DNA from: Gammaproteobacteria bacterium
Lineage (GTDB): Bacteria; Pseudomonadota; Gammaproteobacteria; Acidiferrobacterales; Sulfurifustaceae
Length of the DNA: 64,000 bases
Assembly (NCBI GenBank): GCA_016199745.1
Contig: JACQFZ010000057.1
Location: forward strand, 1 to 64,000
Direction of reading: 5' to 3'
Shown here: piece after piece, positions 19,059 through 27,668 of the stretch
Layout: each line of letters begins with the position of its first letter
How positions within the stretch are numbered: the first letter of the stretch is position 1
Position numbers and translations under genes: made by a program
The notes under the pieces: model-generated
Database searches by the model: none
What the model was told of the DNA's origin: nothing
What the model saw: the letters and a program-made list of their open reading frames with translations, nothing else

Positions 19059-21776
19059 TCAATCTCTCCGGTACTCGGTAAAGGAAGCGGCCAGACCAGC
19101 GAAGTCTTTCGGGGTGTACTTTTCGAATCCAGCTTGATCCACGTACACGAAGCGGTAAGCGGGCCCATTCTCGATGCGGCTCGCACCGGTTGCGTCCGTG
19201 CACCACTGGTGCAACCGCGCCATCTTTTGCGGCAAGTCGAGTTCTTCCCGGCCTTTGGTCTCGATGATCCAGACCGTGTTGTCGGTAGTCTTCACGATGA
19301 AGTCGGGCGTATACGTGGAAAGATCGCCATCTGCCTTGACGTAATCGATCTTGAAACCGACGGCGAGATAATTTTTGGCAAAGGCCGCGATGTCCGGTGC
19401 GTCGTCAAGAAAACGAGCAAAGTCCAACTCGAAACCACCTGCATGCGGTTCGCCGACGATCTTGCTGAATAACGATCGCTTCGGCGTCAGGTACGGACGG
19501 TTTTCGGTGCGAAACGGCCGCGTGTTCCGTAACCGAATGTAGTCTTCGATTCGCGACGAGCCGGATTCTTGGATGGTGAGTACATTGATGGCGGTTTTGA
19601 ATGAGTCGAACAATATCTTGCCGGCCTCGGGTTCGGAAAGATTGCGCAGCACCACGGGGTCTTCAAGGTTCGCTGGCGATGCGTCGAACAGGTGACCGAC
19701 CACGAAGGCTTTTACCTTGGGGTAAAGCAGATCGTAACCGCCGACGAGACGTAATTCCTTCAGAATCTGCCGAGCGAAGAAGCCGACAACCGAACGATAG
19801 TCGGCGGCACCCACTGCGTCCAGTCGAATGGTGTGATGCACTTCGCCGTCGAGCATGGTTTTGAAAACGATCTCGCGAGTCTCTTCCGGCGTAAAGGGTT
19901 TCAGCGGAAGTTTGGGATTACCGAAACTGGCCGGATCGAGCGCATCCGGATTTTTGAACTCGCGGTTGAAGCGACGAGAAAGCCGGGGAAGCTTGATGTC
20001 CAGCGCGTCGAGATTCTTGTCGGTATTCTGCGCGTCCACTTCGACAACCAGCGAATCCTTACGGCCCAAACCCGTGCCCATCGGCACGCGCTCGAAGGTG
20101 ACGCCTTCGCTTTGAATGGACTCAACGAACTCCATGAACGGCGGCGTACCCATCACCGAAACCGTTTCCTGTATATCTGACCCGAAATACATGCGACGCA
20201 GACCGCGACCTAGCGTTTGCTCGGGCAGGATGTCGCTCGTTGCCGCGTAGGCGCGTAAGCCGACAATGGTGGTAACGTTACGAACGTCCCACCCTTCCTT
20301 CAGCATCAAAACGGACACGATGGCCTTAAATTGGCTCTGCCAACTATCTATCTCATTGGCCTGCTTACGCAGGATTTCCAAATCTTCCTTGTTCTTACCC
20401 GAAGCCGCCTCGGAGATTTCACCATTGTTCTTAGTGTGAATAACAAGTACCGCACCTTGCAGCTCAGGACAGATTCGTTGCAGATACGCGCCGACTTCGT
20501 CGCAGTTACGCGTGTCGTCGACCATTACGAATAGCACGGCTTTCTTGCCCAGTACTTCGTGCTCGGCGCAACTCTTGCGCCATTCTTCAACACCAAGCTG
20601 TAAGTAGTCGGCGTAGTGCTCGGTAAAGATGGCACTCTTGTGTTCATGCAGCCGGGCACGGCTGGCGGCATCGGGCAACACCGGGTGTTTGACGACGTTT
20701 TGGTGGATGGCCTCGACCAGCGGATAGTCCGAAACTGTTTGCACGAAGATGGCGCCGTTGTTGTGCCGAGGCGTTGCCGTCACGTCCACTTGCAGCGCCA
20801 GGCGGGCATCCTTTTGCAGCATGCGATGATGGATGTCCTGAATGCTCTTGAACCAAGCTAGGCGGCTATCGTGGATGTGATGCGCCTCGTCATTGAAAAC
20901 AGCAAGCTCTTCTATCTCGCGGACGATCTCGCCCAAATCTGTTTTGCTGTCGGTTGTCTTGCCGACTGGTTTTGGACCAAAGGGCGAAAGGAAGTAGTCG
21001 CGCAGATCGTCGTCTTCGAGCGACGGCTCGTGGACATCGCCGAGAAAGACGCGGTGAATGTTGGTAAGAAAAAGATTGCCTGTTTCTTTAACTACTCGGA
21101 CATCATCCTGAATGTGCAGCGTGATCTGGAAATCATCGCGCCAATTGCGGCCAACATGACCGTTATCTGGGAGGATAGGATCGTTAAAGAAAATGCGCAG
21201 CCCGTCGAAATCATGGCGCAGGCGGTCGAGAACGATGATGTTTGGCGCGATTAATAAGAAATTTCTCGCCAGCGTGGAGTCTGTTTCGTACAACTTGTGG
21301 AAGTAGCTCCACGCAATCAGCAGCGACAGAACTTTTGTCTTTCCAGCTCCGGTTGCCATCTTTAAGACATAGCGCGGCCATTCCTCGTCGAACATTCCAG
21401 CTGAAACCGCCCCGGACGCGTCGAAGCGGAATAGATCAAATTTATCTCGCACTTTGCGCACGTCGTGGAGCCAGATGACGGTTTCCACTGCTTCGCGTTG
21501 CGCAAAGTAATAGCGGAACGACGACAACGAGCTATCGGCCTGTTCAACCAGGTGCTCGGTCTCGAACCACCATTTCAGAAGTCCGCGGGACGTATCCGAG
21601 GCGCCTGCGTAGCCTGCCTCCCGCCACGCGGTAACTTCGCTGCGAATCTTGGCTACTAACGGGGGAAGTAACTTTTCGTAGGCGGTACTGCGCAGCTCTT
21701 CAGCAGCTGGGAACCAGCGCTGATCGGGCAGCAGCTCGGCGTACGGGGACTCGGGGAAATCAGGATGGAGCGCCAC
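19059..21776 (-). CDS. res: Type III restriction enzyme Res subunit (DEAD/DEAH helicase-nuclease)
   Basis: 905 aa, full length for the family. The helicase motifs are intact: Walker A MATGAGKT (140-147), DEAH box NDEAHH (~293), VTATPRH (~334), KEGWDVRN and motif VI QTLGRGLRR (~520-528). A PD-(D/E)xK nuclease follows near the end (TYTPDFIVKT...WIIETKGREE, ~822-846). In type III systems Res translocates or diffuses on DNA after Mod recognises two head-to-head unmethylated sites, then cuts ~25-27 nt away. It is the first gene of a co-directional res-rhuM-mod-DAC operon. The gene itself shows no lesion, in contrast to the frameshifted mod downstream. Without a working Mod it should be inactive, or dependent on another Mod. 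Confidence 0.92.
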   Translation of the reverse strand: MALHPDFPESPYAELLPDQRWFPAAEELRSTAYEKLLPPLVAKIRSEVTAWREAGYAGASDTSRGLLKWWFETEHLVEQADSSLSSFRYYFAQREAVETVIWLHDVRKVRDKFDLFRFDASGAVSAGMFDEEWPRYVLKMATGAGKTKVLSLLIAWSYFHKLYETDSTLARNFLLIAPNIIVLDRLRHDFDGLRIFFNDPILPDNGHVGRNWRDDFQITLHIQDDVRVVKETGNLFLTNIHRVFLGDVHEPSLEDDDLRDYFLSPFGPKPVGKTTDSKTDLGEIVREIEELAVFNDEAHHIHDSRLAWFKSIQDIHHRMLQKDARLALQVDVTATPRHNNGAIFVQTVSDYPLVEAIHQNVVKHPVLPDAASRARLHEHKSAIFTEHYADYLQLGVEEWRKSCAEHEVLGKKAVLFVMVDDTRNCDEVGAYLQRICPELQGAVLVIHTKNNGEISEAASGKNKEDLEILRKQANEIDSWQSQFKAIVSVLMLKEGWDVRNVTTIVGLRAYAATSDILPEQTLGRGLRRMYFGSDIQETVSVMGTPPFMEFVESIQSEGVTFERVPMGTGLGRKDSLVVEVDAQNTDKNLDALDIKLPRLSRRFNREFKNPDALDPASFGNPKLPLKPFTPEETREIVFKTMLDGEVHHTIRLDAVGAADYRSVVGFFARQILKELRLVGGYDLLYPKVKAFVVGHLFDASPANLEDPVVLRNLSEPEAGKILFDSFKTAINVLTIQESGSSRIEDYIRLRNTRPFRTENRPYLTPKRSLFSKIVGEPHAGGFELDFARFLDDAPDIAAFAKNYLAVGFKIDYVKADGDLSTYTPDFIVKTTDNTVWIIETKGREELDLPQKMARLHQWCTDATGASRIENGPAYRFVYVDQAGFEKYTPKDFAGLAASFTEYRRD

Positions 21777-22028
21777 TATTCACCAAGCGGCGTCCATTGC
21801 GCAAACGATTCCCGATACCCTGGGTGCCCTGCTTGTAGGTATTCAATCTCCCTCCAAAAGCCCCAAACTTCAGCCCGGAATCCTAACAATCGAGCCGGCA
21901 TCCGTCACCTTAAATAAGCGGCTGGACGGCTAAGGGCAGGCATTTCCGCTACCGGTTGCCTGCGTTTGATATGCGAGGATCAGGAGAAAAAGCGCCGGCA
22001 GCAGGTGCCGCCGGCGCGAGCTGCGGGA

Positions 22029-22250
22029 CTATTCCGCGGTAGGTTCTTCCTTGCCTGCCGGCTTTTCCTTCGGCGGCAGGAAGACGATCTTACCGTTGAG
22101 CGGAAACACTGGAACCTCGGCGTTGATGCCTTCGGTGTTGGTGTGCTTCCACGCAACTCCGATGCGTGTCCAGAACTTGCCGGCTTCCGTCTTGCGCACG
22201 CTGTACGCGGTGAGGTCGGGTTTCTTGCCGTTGGTGGCGTTTTGTGCCAT
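22029..22250 (-). CDS. Small conserved protein of mobile elements (hypothetical)
   Basis: 73 aa, ATG 22248-22250, preceded on its strand by CAGGAGAAGCAGTC, a good ribosome-binding site. The sequence (KKPDLTAYSVRKTEAGKFWTRIGVAWKHTNTEG, PLNGKIVFLPPKE) resembles small proteins found on plasmids and ICEs with the pattern AY.VR...FWT.IG.AW.H....GF...L.ALPL.G.I.L. Their function is unknown. It is the last recognisable gene before a 1-kb stretch without genes, and supports a mobile origin for the flank of the R-M operon. Confidence 0.6.
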   Translation of the reverse strand: MAQNATNGKKPDLTAYSVRKTEAGKFWTRIGVAWKHTNTEGINAEVPVFPLNGKIVFLPPKEKPAGKEEPTAE

Positions 22251-23254
22251 GACTGCTTCTCCTGCTTGGTTGATGTGGTGGCGCTGAATGCGCCGTCTTC
22301 ACTTGGGGAAACGTGCGGGCATGCGGAGCGTGTGACGGGTTCTGCGCTGTATGCAGGTTCCGGCGCTGCGTGAGGCAATGGCGTAGTGGCGCGCGAGAGG
22401 CGGCGTGACCGTGCTCATCAACCAGGTAGAGTGGCACAAGATCATCAACGGCCGACCTCAATACTGCCGTGTCGAACGAGCGAGCTTACGAGGGTAGAGA
22501 CGTCAGTCGCTCAGGAGATCGCTTCGATGAAATTTTCTGCAAGACCGTGCGTGGGCTGGAATATATGCACCGTACGTCTTTATGCTTCGCGAGCTTTCTG
22601 CCGGGCCTGAAAGCCGTGCGTGAGGTGCGACTGTGCGCCAATTGGCGGATGTATTACCACATCCACAGTAAGCCGATGTGGTCGCGCGACTCGTGAGCAC
22701 ATTGACCACGCCCCGTCGGCACTGATCGAAGCGCTGAAAGCGGTGTCGCCTGGATTGAACTGCCATATCGATAACTATGAACAGCAGGGCACGACAGTTC
22801 GGGCGGCGAGCAGTATCGTCTCGAACAAGAAAGCGCGCCATGACGCCCGCCGCAATCTCCGTGATCGGTTGCTTGACATATCACCGTCGAGATGGCCGAT
22901 AGATCAATACCGTTCACGTGGCTGAATGACTCGACGGTACAAACAGTGACGGCATCGTTGTTGAGGTACGACGTATTACGTTGCGTAACAAGCGTGTCGT
23001 CGACTTTCCGGACACAGCGAACTCACGGAAACGATGCTCAATATGAGCGCGTTGCAGATTTTTATATTGAGCAGGAATTGCTCGATCAGTGGAGAACACA
23101 ATTCAACTCACCGCTGATGGCGAAACGGATGCACAGAACCGTGTCATTTAGCAGGTAGCGCCCGGTGTCTTTGTCGACGAGCAGGAACTGCCGAAGCATG
23201 TCGCACAAATGGCGCTGTTCCAGCCGACCACACAACTACCTGACATCGAAAGGG
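22251..23254. other. No supported gene; degenerate island DNA
   Basis: About 1 kb in which every reading frame is short and none resembles a known protein. Several frames of 60-110 residues exist on both strands but lack ribosome-binding sites and conserved motifs. It lies between the R-M operon and the tRNA-derived att repeat, where an integrase gene would be expected, but I find no tyrosine-recombinase motif (R...HxxR...Y). Confidence 0.55.
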
Positions 23255-23302
23255 AAATGGTGGCTATGGGTGGACTCGAACCACCGACCTCAGCATTATG
23301 AG
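23255..23302. repeat. att direct repeat: copy of tRNA-Met 3' half
   Basis: 48 bp identical to 27509-27556. It contains the complement of the tRNA-Met CCA end, acceptor 3' strand, T-arm and the sequence up to the anticodon CAT. It has no 5' half, so it is not a tRNA gene but the distal attachment site of an element integrated into the tRNA. Confidence 0.9.
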
Positions 23303-23395
23303 GTAGTGTGATAATGTGTAACTGATTGTTTTCGTTAAACCACGACCGAACGCCCATTGCACCGTTTGCAGTACTTGGCATAACGAAGCACAACC

Positions 23396-23417
23396 AGTCC
23401 CGCAAAAATCCCGCAAC
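23396..23417. repeat. Putative integrase arm sites, left
   Basis: AGTCCCGCAAAAATCCCGCA shows two TCCCGCAA units 11 bp apart. Similar units occur at 27423-27446 (ATCCCCGTAAAAGTCCCGCA), just inside the other end of the element. Paired repeats of this form commonly flank tRNA-integrated islands and are read as integrase arm-binding sites. Confidence 0.5.
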
Positions 23418-23467
23418 GCGGCACCAATCGGGCTGCCGCAAGTCACGAGCACATCAGTTAAATCGTG

Positions 23468-26400
23468 CTACTCGCGCGCCCGATCTCCATTGGCCGACGG
23501 CCGTTGTACGGGCAGAATCTGAGCCAAATGTGAAAATGTTCCCGCGTTCCGCCACGCTTCTTTATTTCCTACCACGTAGAGTCTTCGTTTTGCCCGCGTC
23601 ACCGCGACGTTCAACAAGTTTGGAGGATGACCTGCCCAATTTCTTGCGCCGGCCGACGCTTCATGCGAGGCACCGAGAACCAGCACGACTGCTTCTGCTT
23701 CCTTTCCTTGGAAGGTGTGAACGGTTCCCACGCGCTTATTTGTCCATTCCCACGCGGTTGTCGGCAATCGCTCCGATATTGAACGATTCGATCGAATCAT
23801 CTCTCTTATTTTCTTTGCAACGATTCTGAACGGTGTGATAACAAAAATATCGGGTTCCTTAATGCCTCGGTCGAGCAACTTTCCTAGTAATTTAAGTACC
23901 TGCTGGCCTTCTGCCTCGGACCACTTTCCATCTGATCCGCCGTTTACATTGATCCATGAACTCTCGCCGAGTATTTCCCCAATCTGAGACGAGTCAACAG
24001 GCGTTCCGTATACCATCTTTCCGTCATAGGCGATGTGATTGGAAATCTTGAACATAGGATTTTCACAGCGTCGATGAACACGTAGTGGCGAACCAACCCA
24101 TATCTCGCCATCATCGTTCAGTATATTTGTACCAAACCAACTAACTCGGTCGGCTAGTGTCTGTGCAGACATATCAGGTGCCGCCCACTCCTCAGCCTCA
24201 ACACCAAACTCGGCAAATATCGAACGAATGAGCTTCGGTGGCACAGTTACCACAGGTTGAATTTGAAGCGGATCTCCAATTACGACGGCTCGTTTTGCAC
24301 GCCACAAAGCGCCGATAGCCGCCTGCGGCACCGCTTGCCCGGCCTCGTCGATGAGAAGCCAGCCAAGTTGTTCTTTGTCTAACGGGCCAAAAAGCCTCGC
24401 TACCGAAGCGAAGGTAGTTGAGATGACCGGTACAACGAGAAACAAGCTGGCCCAGAGGGATTTCCGTGTAGGTTCCTGGTTCTCCTTTAGAACCCGACCT
24501 TTCATTACATCCAACGCTGCCCGAAGATTATTCCGTAATGGTTTTGCTGCCGCATCAATGAACGCTCGATGCAAAGAGAATGTTTCAAGAAAAAGTGAGT
24601 CGCGCGCTTGCTGTAATTCGTCGAAAACCCATGGCGACTGAAGTTGCAGGCTGTGATCTTCTTGCGCCCAAAATGCTTCATCTGCGAAATTGAAGTCGGC
24701 TTTTTTACGGAATTCATCTATTGTTGAGACAATCTGCGCCAAAGCACTTTCAGCTTTATTTTTTTCCAATTCAAGGCCGTCAGCCTTCTTGTTCGCCGAT
24801 TGAGTCTCACCAGCAGCTTTTTGGGTACCTTCGAATGACGTTTTTAATTGGACTCCCGCCTGGTTAAGAGCTTCAAGCGCTGTCGTCATTCGACCTTGCC
24901 ATTCCCGATACGAACGGGTGCCAAATAGACGAGCAAAGAAACCTGGACGTAGGCGGTCAGCTGAGTCTAGGTTCATCTGCGCTATTCGCGCTGCTTCGGA
25001 TGCTCTTTCATGCAAATGCTTGCAGTTCTCTTCATTCTGCTGAGCCGAAACTAAATTCCGCTTGGCATCGGTGAGCGCGCGCGTTGAATCATCTAATCGC
25101 TGAGCAGCGGCAGGACGCTGACACATAGCCTCATGTGCCGATTGTGCTTGCTTTTGTAGGGCCTCAACGTTTTTATACTTAGCCAAAAAGCTTCGGCGTG
25201 CGATCCTCCAATTTTCCAGCGCCTCAATTTCACTGCGAGGCGGTCTCTCAATCGCTACGACATCGAGAATATTTTGTTCGTCGCCCTCTTCTTCATCATC
25301 TTCGTCTTCCGGAATATCACCGCCCATTACGGCCTTAAGGTACAGCGCCATTCCACGCCTCTTGTGCCACCAGAACGCCTGCGCGAACGCCGATCGATTG
25401 GCTGAGTTTCCTAATACCGCGGCTGCCAACCCCCAAGTCGCGCCTTCCGTAATCGCGCCCTTGCCAGCGGCAACAACGTCGGCAATCGAACGAAAATATT
25501 GCGCGGGAGGATTTAAGTCATTCGCGATAGCGGCCGTCGAAGGAATTTCGCGGCTGATGTTTTCGACTGCCTTATTGTTCGAAGATGCGACGACGATCTC
25601 GTGACCTATCAACCGCTGATCTAGTTGATACAAATGGGTGTATGCCTGTCCGGTTCTCATTTTAGTTACATGAGAGAACGCTTGCAGCGGATTATCGAAT
25701 TTCGACATCACAACAGCTCTGTCGAGCACCACCTTTGCCACGATGTCGCGCAGCAGGGTGGTCTTTCCAGTTCCAGGCGGGCCATTAACCGAAACGATCC
25801 CGCCATTGGCAAGTTCTGTTATCGCGTGGTTAATAGCCGCTTGTTGCATTAGGACGAGAGGATGACGGCCGGGTCCTGGCCAACGCGCCAAAGGCATTCT
25901 TCTAGGTGCAAGCGTCTTGGCGACAATACCTCTGTCCCGTATTACGTCTTGCCGTTCGCGGGAAGCCGTGGCTCCCATGTATGCCGACAATGCCTGACCA
26001 ACTTGACCGCCTCTGAACGCAGCGCGAGCCTTGACCAAATCTTCTATAAAAAAACTATTAAGAAGCTCCGGCTCTGGTGCCTCTTGGTATCCGCCCCATT
26101 GTGGAACGCGTATTGCGACCCCTGGCCGCATTATTTCTGCTTCAGATAGATTTAATACTTTTACCAGCCACGTGATCGCCTGGTCGATGTGAGCACCCGT
26201 AAGTGGAAGTATCTTGCCGTCGTCGCTCTGTCTTACGAGTCCTCGTTCGAGCTTCGCTTTGATTACTCGTTCAGCATCTACAAAGCCGGCCAATCCTTTC
26301 AAATGCCCTGCGCGCACTTGGCCGTATCCCCAGGCGAAGCTCGATAGGAACGTCTTGCTTTCGACCGGTCGGCCGTAGCTATCCACAACGATCACGGCGA

Positions 26401-27157
26401 GGGTGGTGTTGCCGCTGATATCTGCACGCTCGTCGACTGCCGCATCCGGATAGAGTTTTAGGAACGCTTCTGCCGCCTTTGCGAGATCAAGCTCCCCGAG
26501 ATAGACCATCCAATAAACAGCACGCTCCTTACCACGTTTACCAAAACGCGGTTCGCGCCAGGGTTCGGGACACTCTTTTAGTTTTACGAGCTGCCGTCCT
26601 ATCGACTCTGTTTCTCGTGCATCGGGGATCGGCTGGAGCGCTAAAACCTCAAGCGTGAGCCATGCCGCCAGAACTGAGTCTGGTCCAGGCAAGATTTCCA
26701 CTTCTGGCGCAAATTGGGGGCCGTCGTCGTCAAAAATTGCTACAACTTCGCCCGCCTCGATCCTCTCTTGCCTAAGAGGAACAACGTCAGATACGCAAGA
26801 GGAATCCGCACTATCGGTTCCATTCATAACGAATGAGCTCGAACTAGGCGATCTCTTTTCTAACGTTGTCGCTAGGAACGTTTCGACCAACACGCCTTCG
26901 TCAGATATGGCTGACCTTTGCTCAGGAAATGCGATGTTATCCTTCGAAGCGAACGGTAGATCGAGCGCTGACGTTTGACTGGCTGCTGAAAGCCTCTCCT
27001 CAATCTTTCTTGCTAGCACATTTGCCCGATTTGTATTGCGATGTTTCAGCTCATCGCACAGATCGTTTAACAGCGTCCGGTCTTCCTTCGATGATTCGAA
27101 CAACTGCTCAAGTTCAACGATTGAAGACCTAAAGTAACGTCTGTCTTTGACAACCAT
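23468..27157 (-). CDS. Superfamily-1 (Upf1/DNA2-like) helicase with coiled-coil insert
   Basis: 1,229 aa. I start at the ATG after GGAAGGGGAAGCGA. A frame extension to 27235 lacks a ribosome-binding site. An N-terminal ~430 residues of unknown fold are followed by a COG1112-type SF1B helicase: SVNGPPGTGKTTLL (Walker A, ~450-463), VVASSNNKAVENISREIP (motif Ia/Ib), then a 150-200-residue coiled coil inserted within the helicase core (~645-800, EALQKQAQSAHEAMCQ...), LLIDEAGQAVPQ (motif II, ~933), VVIGDPLQIQPV (III), VGTVHTFQGKEAEAVVLV (V, ~1140) and NVAVTRAKRRLYVVGN (VI, ~1180). All core motifs are intact, which suggests a functional ATPase. It is the only gene of a tRNA-integrated element and sits beside a restriction operon, so a role in phage or plasmid defence is plausible (inference). 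No fused nuclease or PLD domain is seen. Codon and base composition differ from the core genes. Confidence 0.88.
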   Translation of the reverse strand: MVVKDRRYFRSSIVELEQLFESSKEDRTLLNDLCDELKHRNTNRANVLARKIEERLSAASQTSALDLPFASKDNIAFPEQRSAISDEGVLVETFLATTLEKRSPSSSSFVMNGTDSADSSCVSDVVPLRQERIEAGEVVAIFDDDGPQFAPEVEILPGPDSVLAAWLTLEVLALQPIPDARETESIGRQLVKLKECPEPWREPRFGKRGKERAVYWMVYLGELDLAKAAEAFLKLYPDAAVDERADISGNTTLAVIVVDSYGRPVESKTFLSSFAWGYGQVRAGHLKGLAGFVDAERVIKAKLERGLVRQSDDGKILPLTGAHIDQAITWLVKVLNLSEAEIMRPGVAIRVPQWGGYQEAPEPELLNSFFIEDLVKARAAFRGGQVGQALSAYMGATASRERQDVIRDRGIVAKTLAPRRMPLARWPGPGRHPLVLMQQAAINHAITELANGGIVSVNGPPGTGKTTLLRDIVAKVVLDRAVVMSKFDNPLQAFSHVTKMRTGQAYTHLYQLDQRLIGHEIVVASSNNKAVENISREIPSTAAIANDLNPPAQYFRSIADVVAAGKGAITEGATWGLAAAVLGNSANRSAFAQAFWWHKRRGMALYLKAVMGGDIPEDEDDEEEGDEQNILDVVAIERPPRSEIEALENWRIARRSFLAKYKNVEALQKQAQSAHEAMCQRPAAAQRLDDSTRALTDAKRNLVSAQQNEENCKHLHERASEAARIAQMNLDSADRLRPGFFARLFGTRSYREWQGRMTTALEALNQAGVQLKTSFEGTQKAAGETQSANKKADGLELEKNKAESALAQIVSTIDEFRKKADFNFADEAFWAQEDHSLQLQSPWVFDELQQARDSLFLETFSLHRAFIDAAAKPLRNNLRAALDVMKGRVLKENQEPTRKSLWASLFLVVPVISTTFASVARLFGPLDKEQLGWLLIDEAGQAVPQAAIGALWRAKRAVVIGDPLQIQPVVTVPPKLIRSIFAEFGVEAEEWAAPDMSAQTLADRVSWFGTNILNDDGEIWVGSPLRVHRRCENPMFKISNHIAYDGKMVYGTPVDSSQIGEILGESSWINVNGGSDGKWSEAEGQQVLKLLGKLLDRGIKEPDIFVITPFRIVAKKIREMIRSNRSISERLPTTAWEWTNKRVGTVHTFQGKEAEAVVLVLGASHEASAGARNWAGHPPNLLNVAVTRAKRRLYVVGNKEAWRNAGTFSHLAQILPVQRPSANGDRARE

Positions 27158-27511
27158 TCGCTTCCCCTTCCATGGTCGATCCGAATACGCGCTCAACAAG
27201 TTGAGCTTGCAATACAAACACAGATGACTAGGCAAACCAACAACGTAACGAAGGCTACGGGTTAGGCGCTACTTCGACCATCGAGCGGAGCACTACAGCC
27301 CCGCACGTCGATAACTTGAGTAAAGCTATCTCAAAATCGACAAGCGGAATCTATTGAGATTAATAGAGAAGTAAACTTTCAACGCATGCGCCCTGAGAGC
27401 CAAGCGGAGCATTTTTCCGGATAAATCCCCGTAAAAGTCCCGCAAGCACATCGTCAAAAAAAGTACGTGCAGTTAGAGGGGTTGTAACCAGCTGACGCAT
27501 TGGGGAAAAAA
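27158..27511. other. Upstream region of the helicase gene
   Basis: About 350 bp of AT-rich DNA with no gene. It must hold the helicase promoter, but I see no convincing -35/-10 pair. The distal part carries the right-hand putative arm repeats (27423-27446) next to the att site. Confidence 0.5.
27423..27446. repeat. Putative integrase arm sites, right
   Basis: AAATCCCCGTAAAAGTCCCG followed by CAAG: two TCCC(C)G(T/C)AA units in the same spacing style as 23396-23417 at the other end of the element. They lie 63 bp inside the right att copy. Confidence 0.5.
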
Positions 27512-27556
27512 TGGTGGCTATGGGTGGACTCGAACCACCGACCTCAGCATTATGAG
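27509..27556. repeat. att direct repeat within tRNA-Met
   Basis: 48 bp identical to 23255-23302. It covers the tRNA's 3' half plus 3 bases beyond CCA. Integration here keeps the tRNA complete. Confidence 0.9.
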
Positions 27557-27588
27557 TGCCGCGCTCTAACCAGCTGAGCTACATAGCC
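27512..27588 (-). tRNA. tRNA-Met (CAT), elongator type
   Basis: 77 nt including an encoded CCA. The 5' end GGCTATG pairs with CATAGCC. The D-arm is AGCTCAGCTGGTTAGAGC, the anticodon loop CTCATAA gives CAT, and the T-arm is GGTGGTTCGAGTCCACC. The body resembles E. coli metT/metU elongator tRNA rather than the initiator (it has a paired first base pair, G-C). It is the integration site of the helicase element. Confidence 0.93.
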
Positions 27589-27625
27589 ATGTTGGGTACC
27601 GCGAGGGGGCGGATTTTCGACCAAA

Positions 27626-27660
27626 CGAGGGGCGCGCGCAAGCAACGCGCTCGCCCCTCG
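27626..27660 (-). terminator. Terminator-like hairpin after the lipoprotein gene
   Basis: On the minus strand GAGGGGCGAGCGCG pairs with CGCGCGCCCCTC around a short loop, followed by TTTGG. It is a strong GC stem but has a poor T-run, so it could end the lipoprotein transcript or separate it from tRNA-Met. Confidence 0.5.
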
Positions 27661-27668
27661 GGAACTCA

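Larger units (their letters stand above)
23255..27556. mobile_element. tRNA-Met-integrated element carrying one helicase gene
   Basis: Bounded by two exact 48-bp copies of the 3' half of tRNA-Met (23255-23302 and 27509-27556). The second is part of the intact tRNA. Both inner ends carry paired TCCCGCAA motifs (23396-23417; 27423-27446), which look like arm-type integrase sites. The interior is visibly more AT-rich than flanking core genes and holds only the helicase gene. No integrase is present, so the element is either a remnant or moved in trans. Confidence 0.8.

Noticed and set aside
22386-23230. Possible integrase or toxin gene in the gap before the att site
   Set aside because: All frames are short and none shows recombinase (R...HxxR...Y) or other known motifs.
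23468-27157. Assigning the helicase to Mokosh or another named defence system
   Set aside because: The protein has the SF1 helicase but no phospholipase-D or other nuclease domain, and no partner gene within the element, so a name would be a guess.
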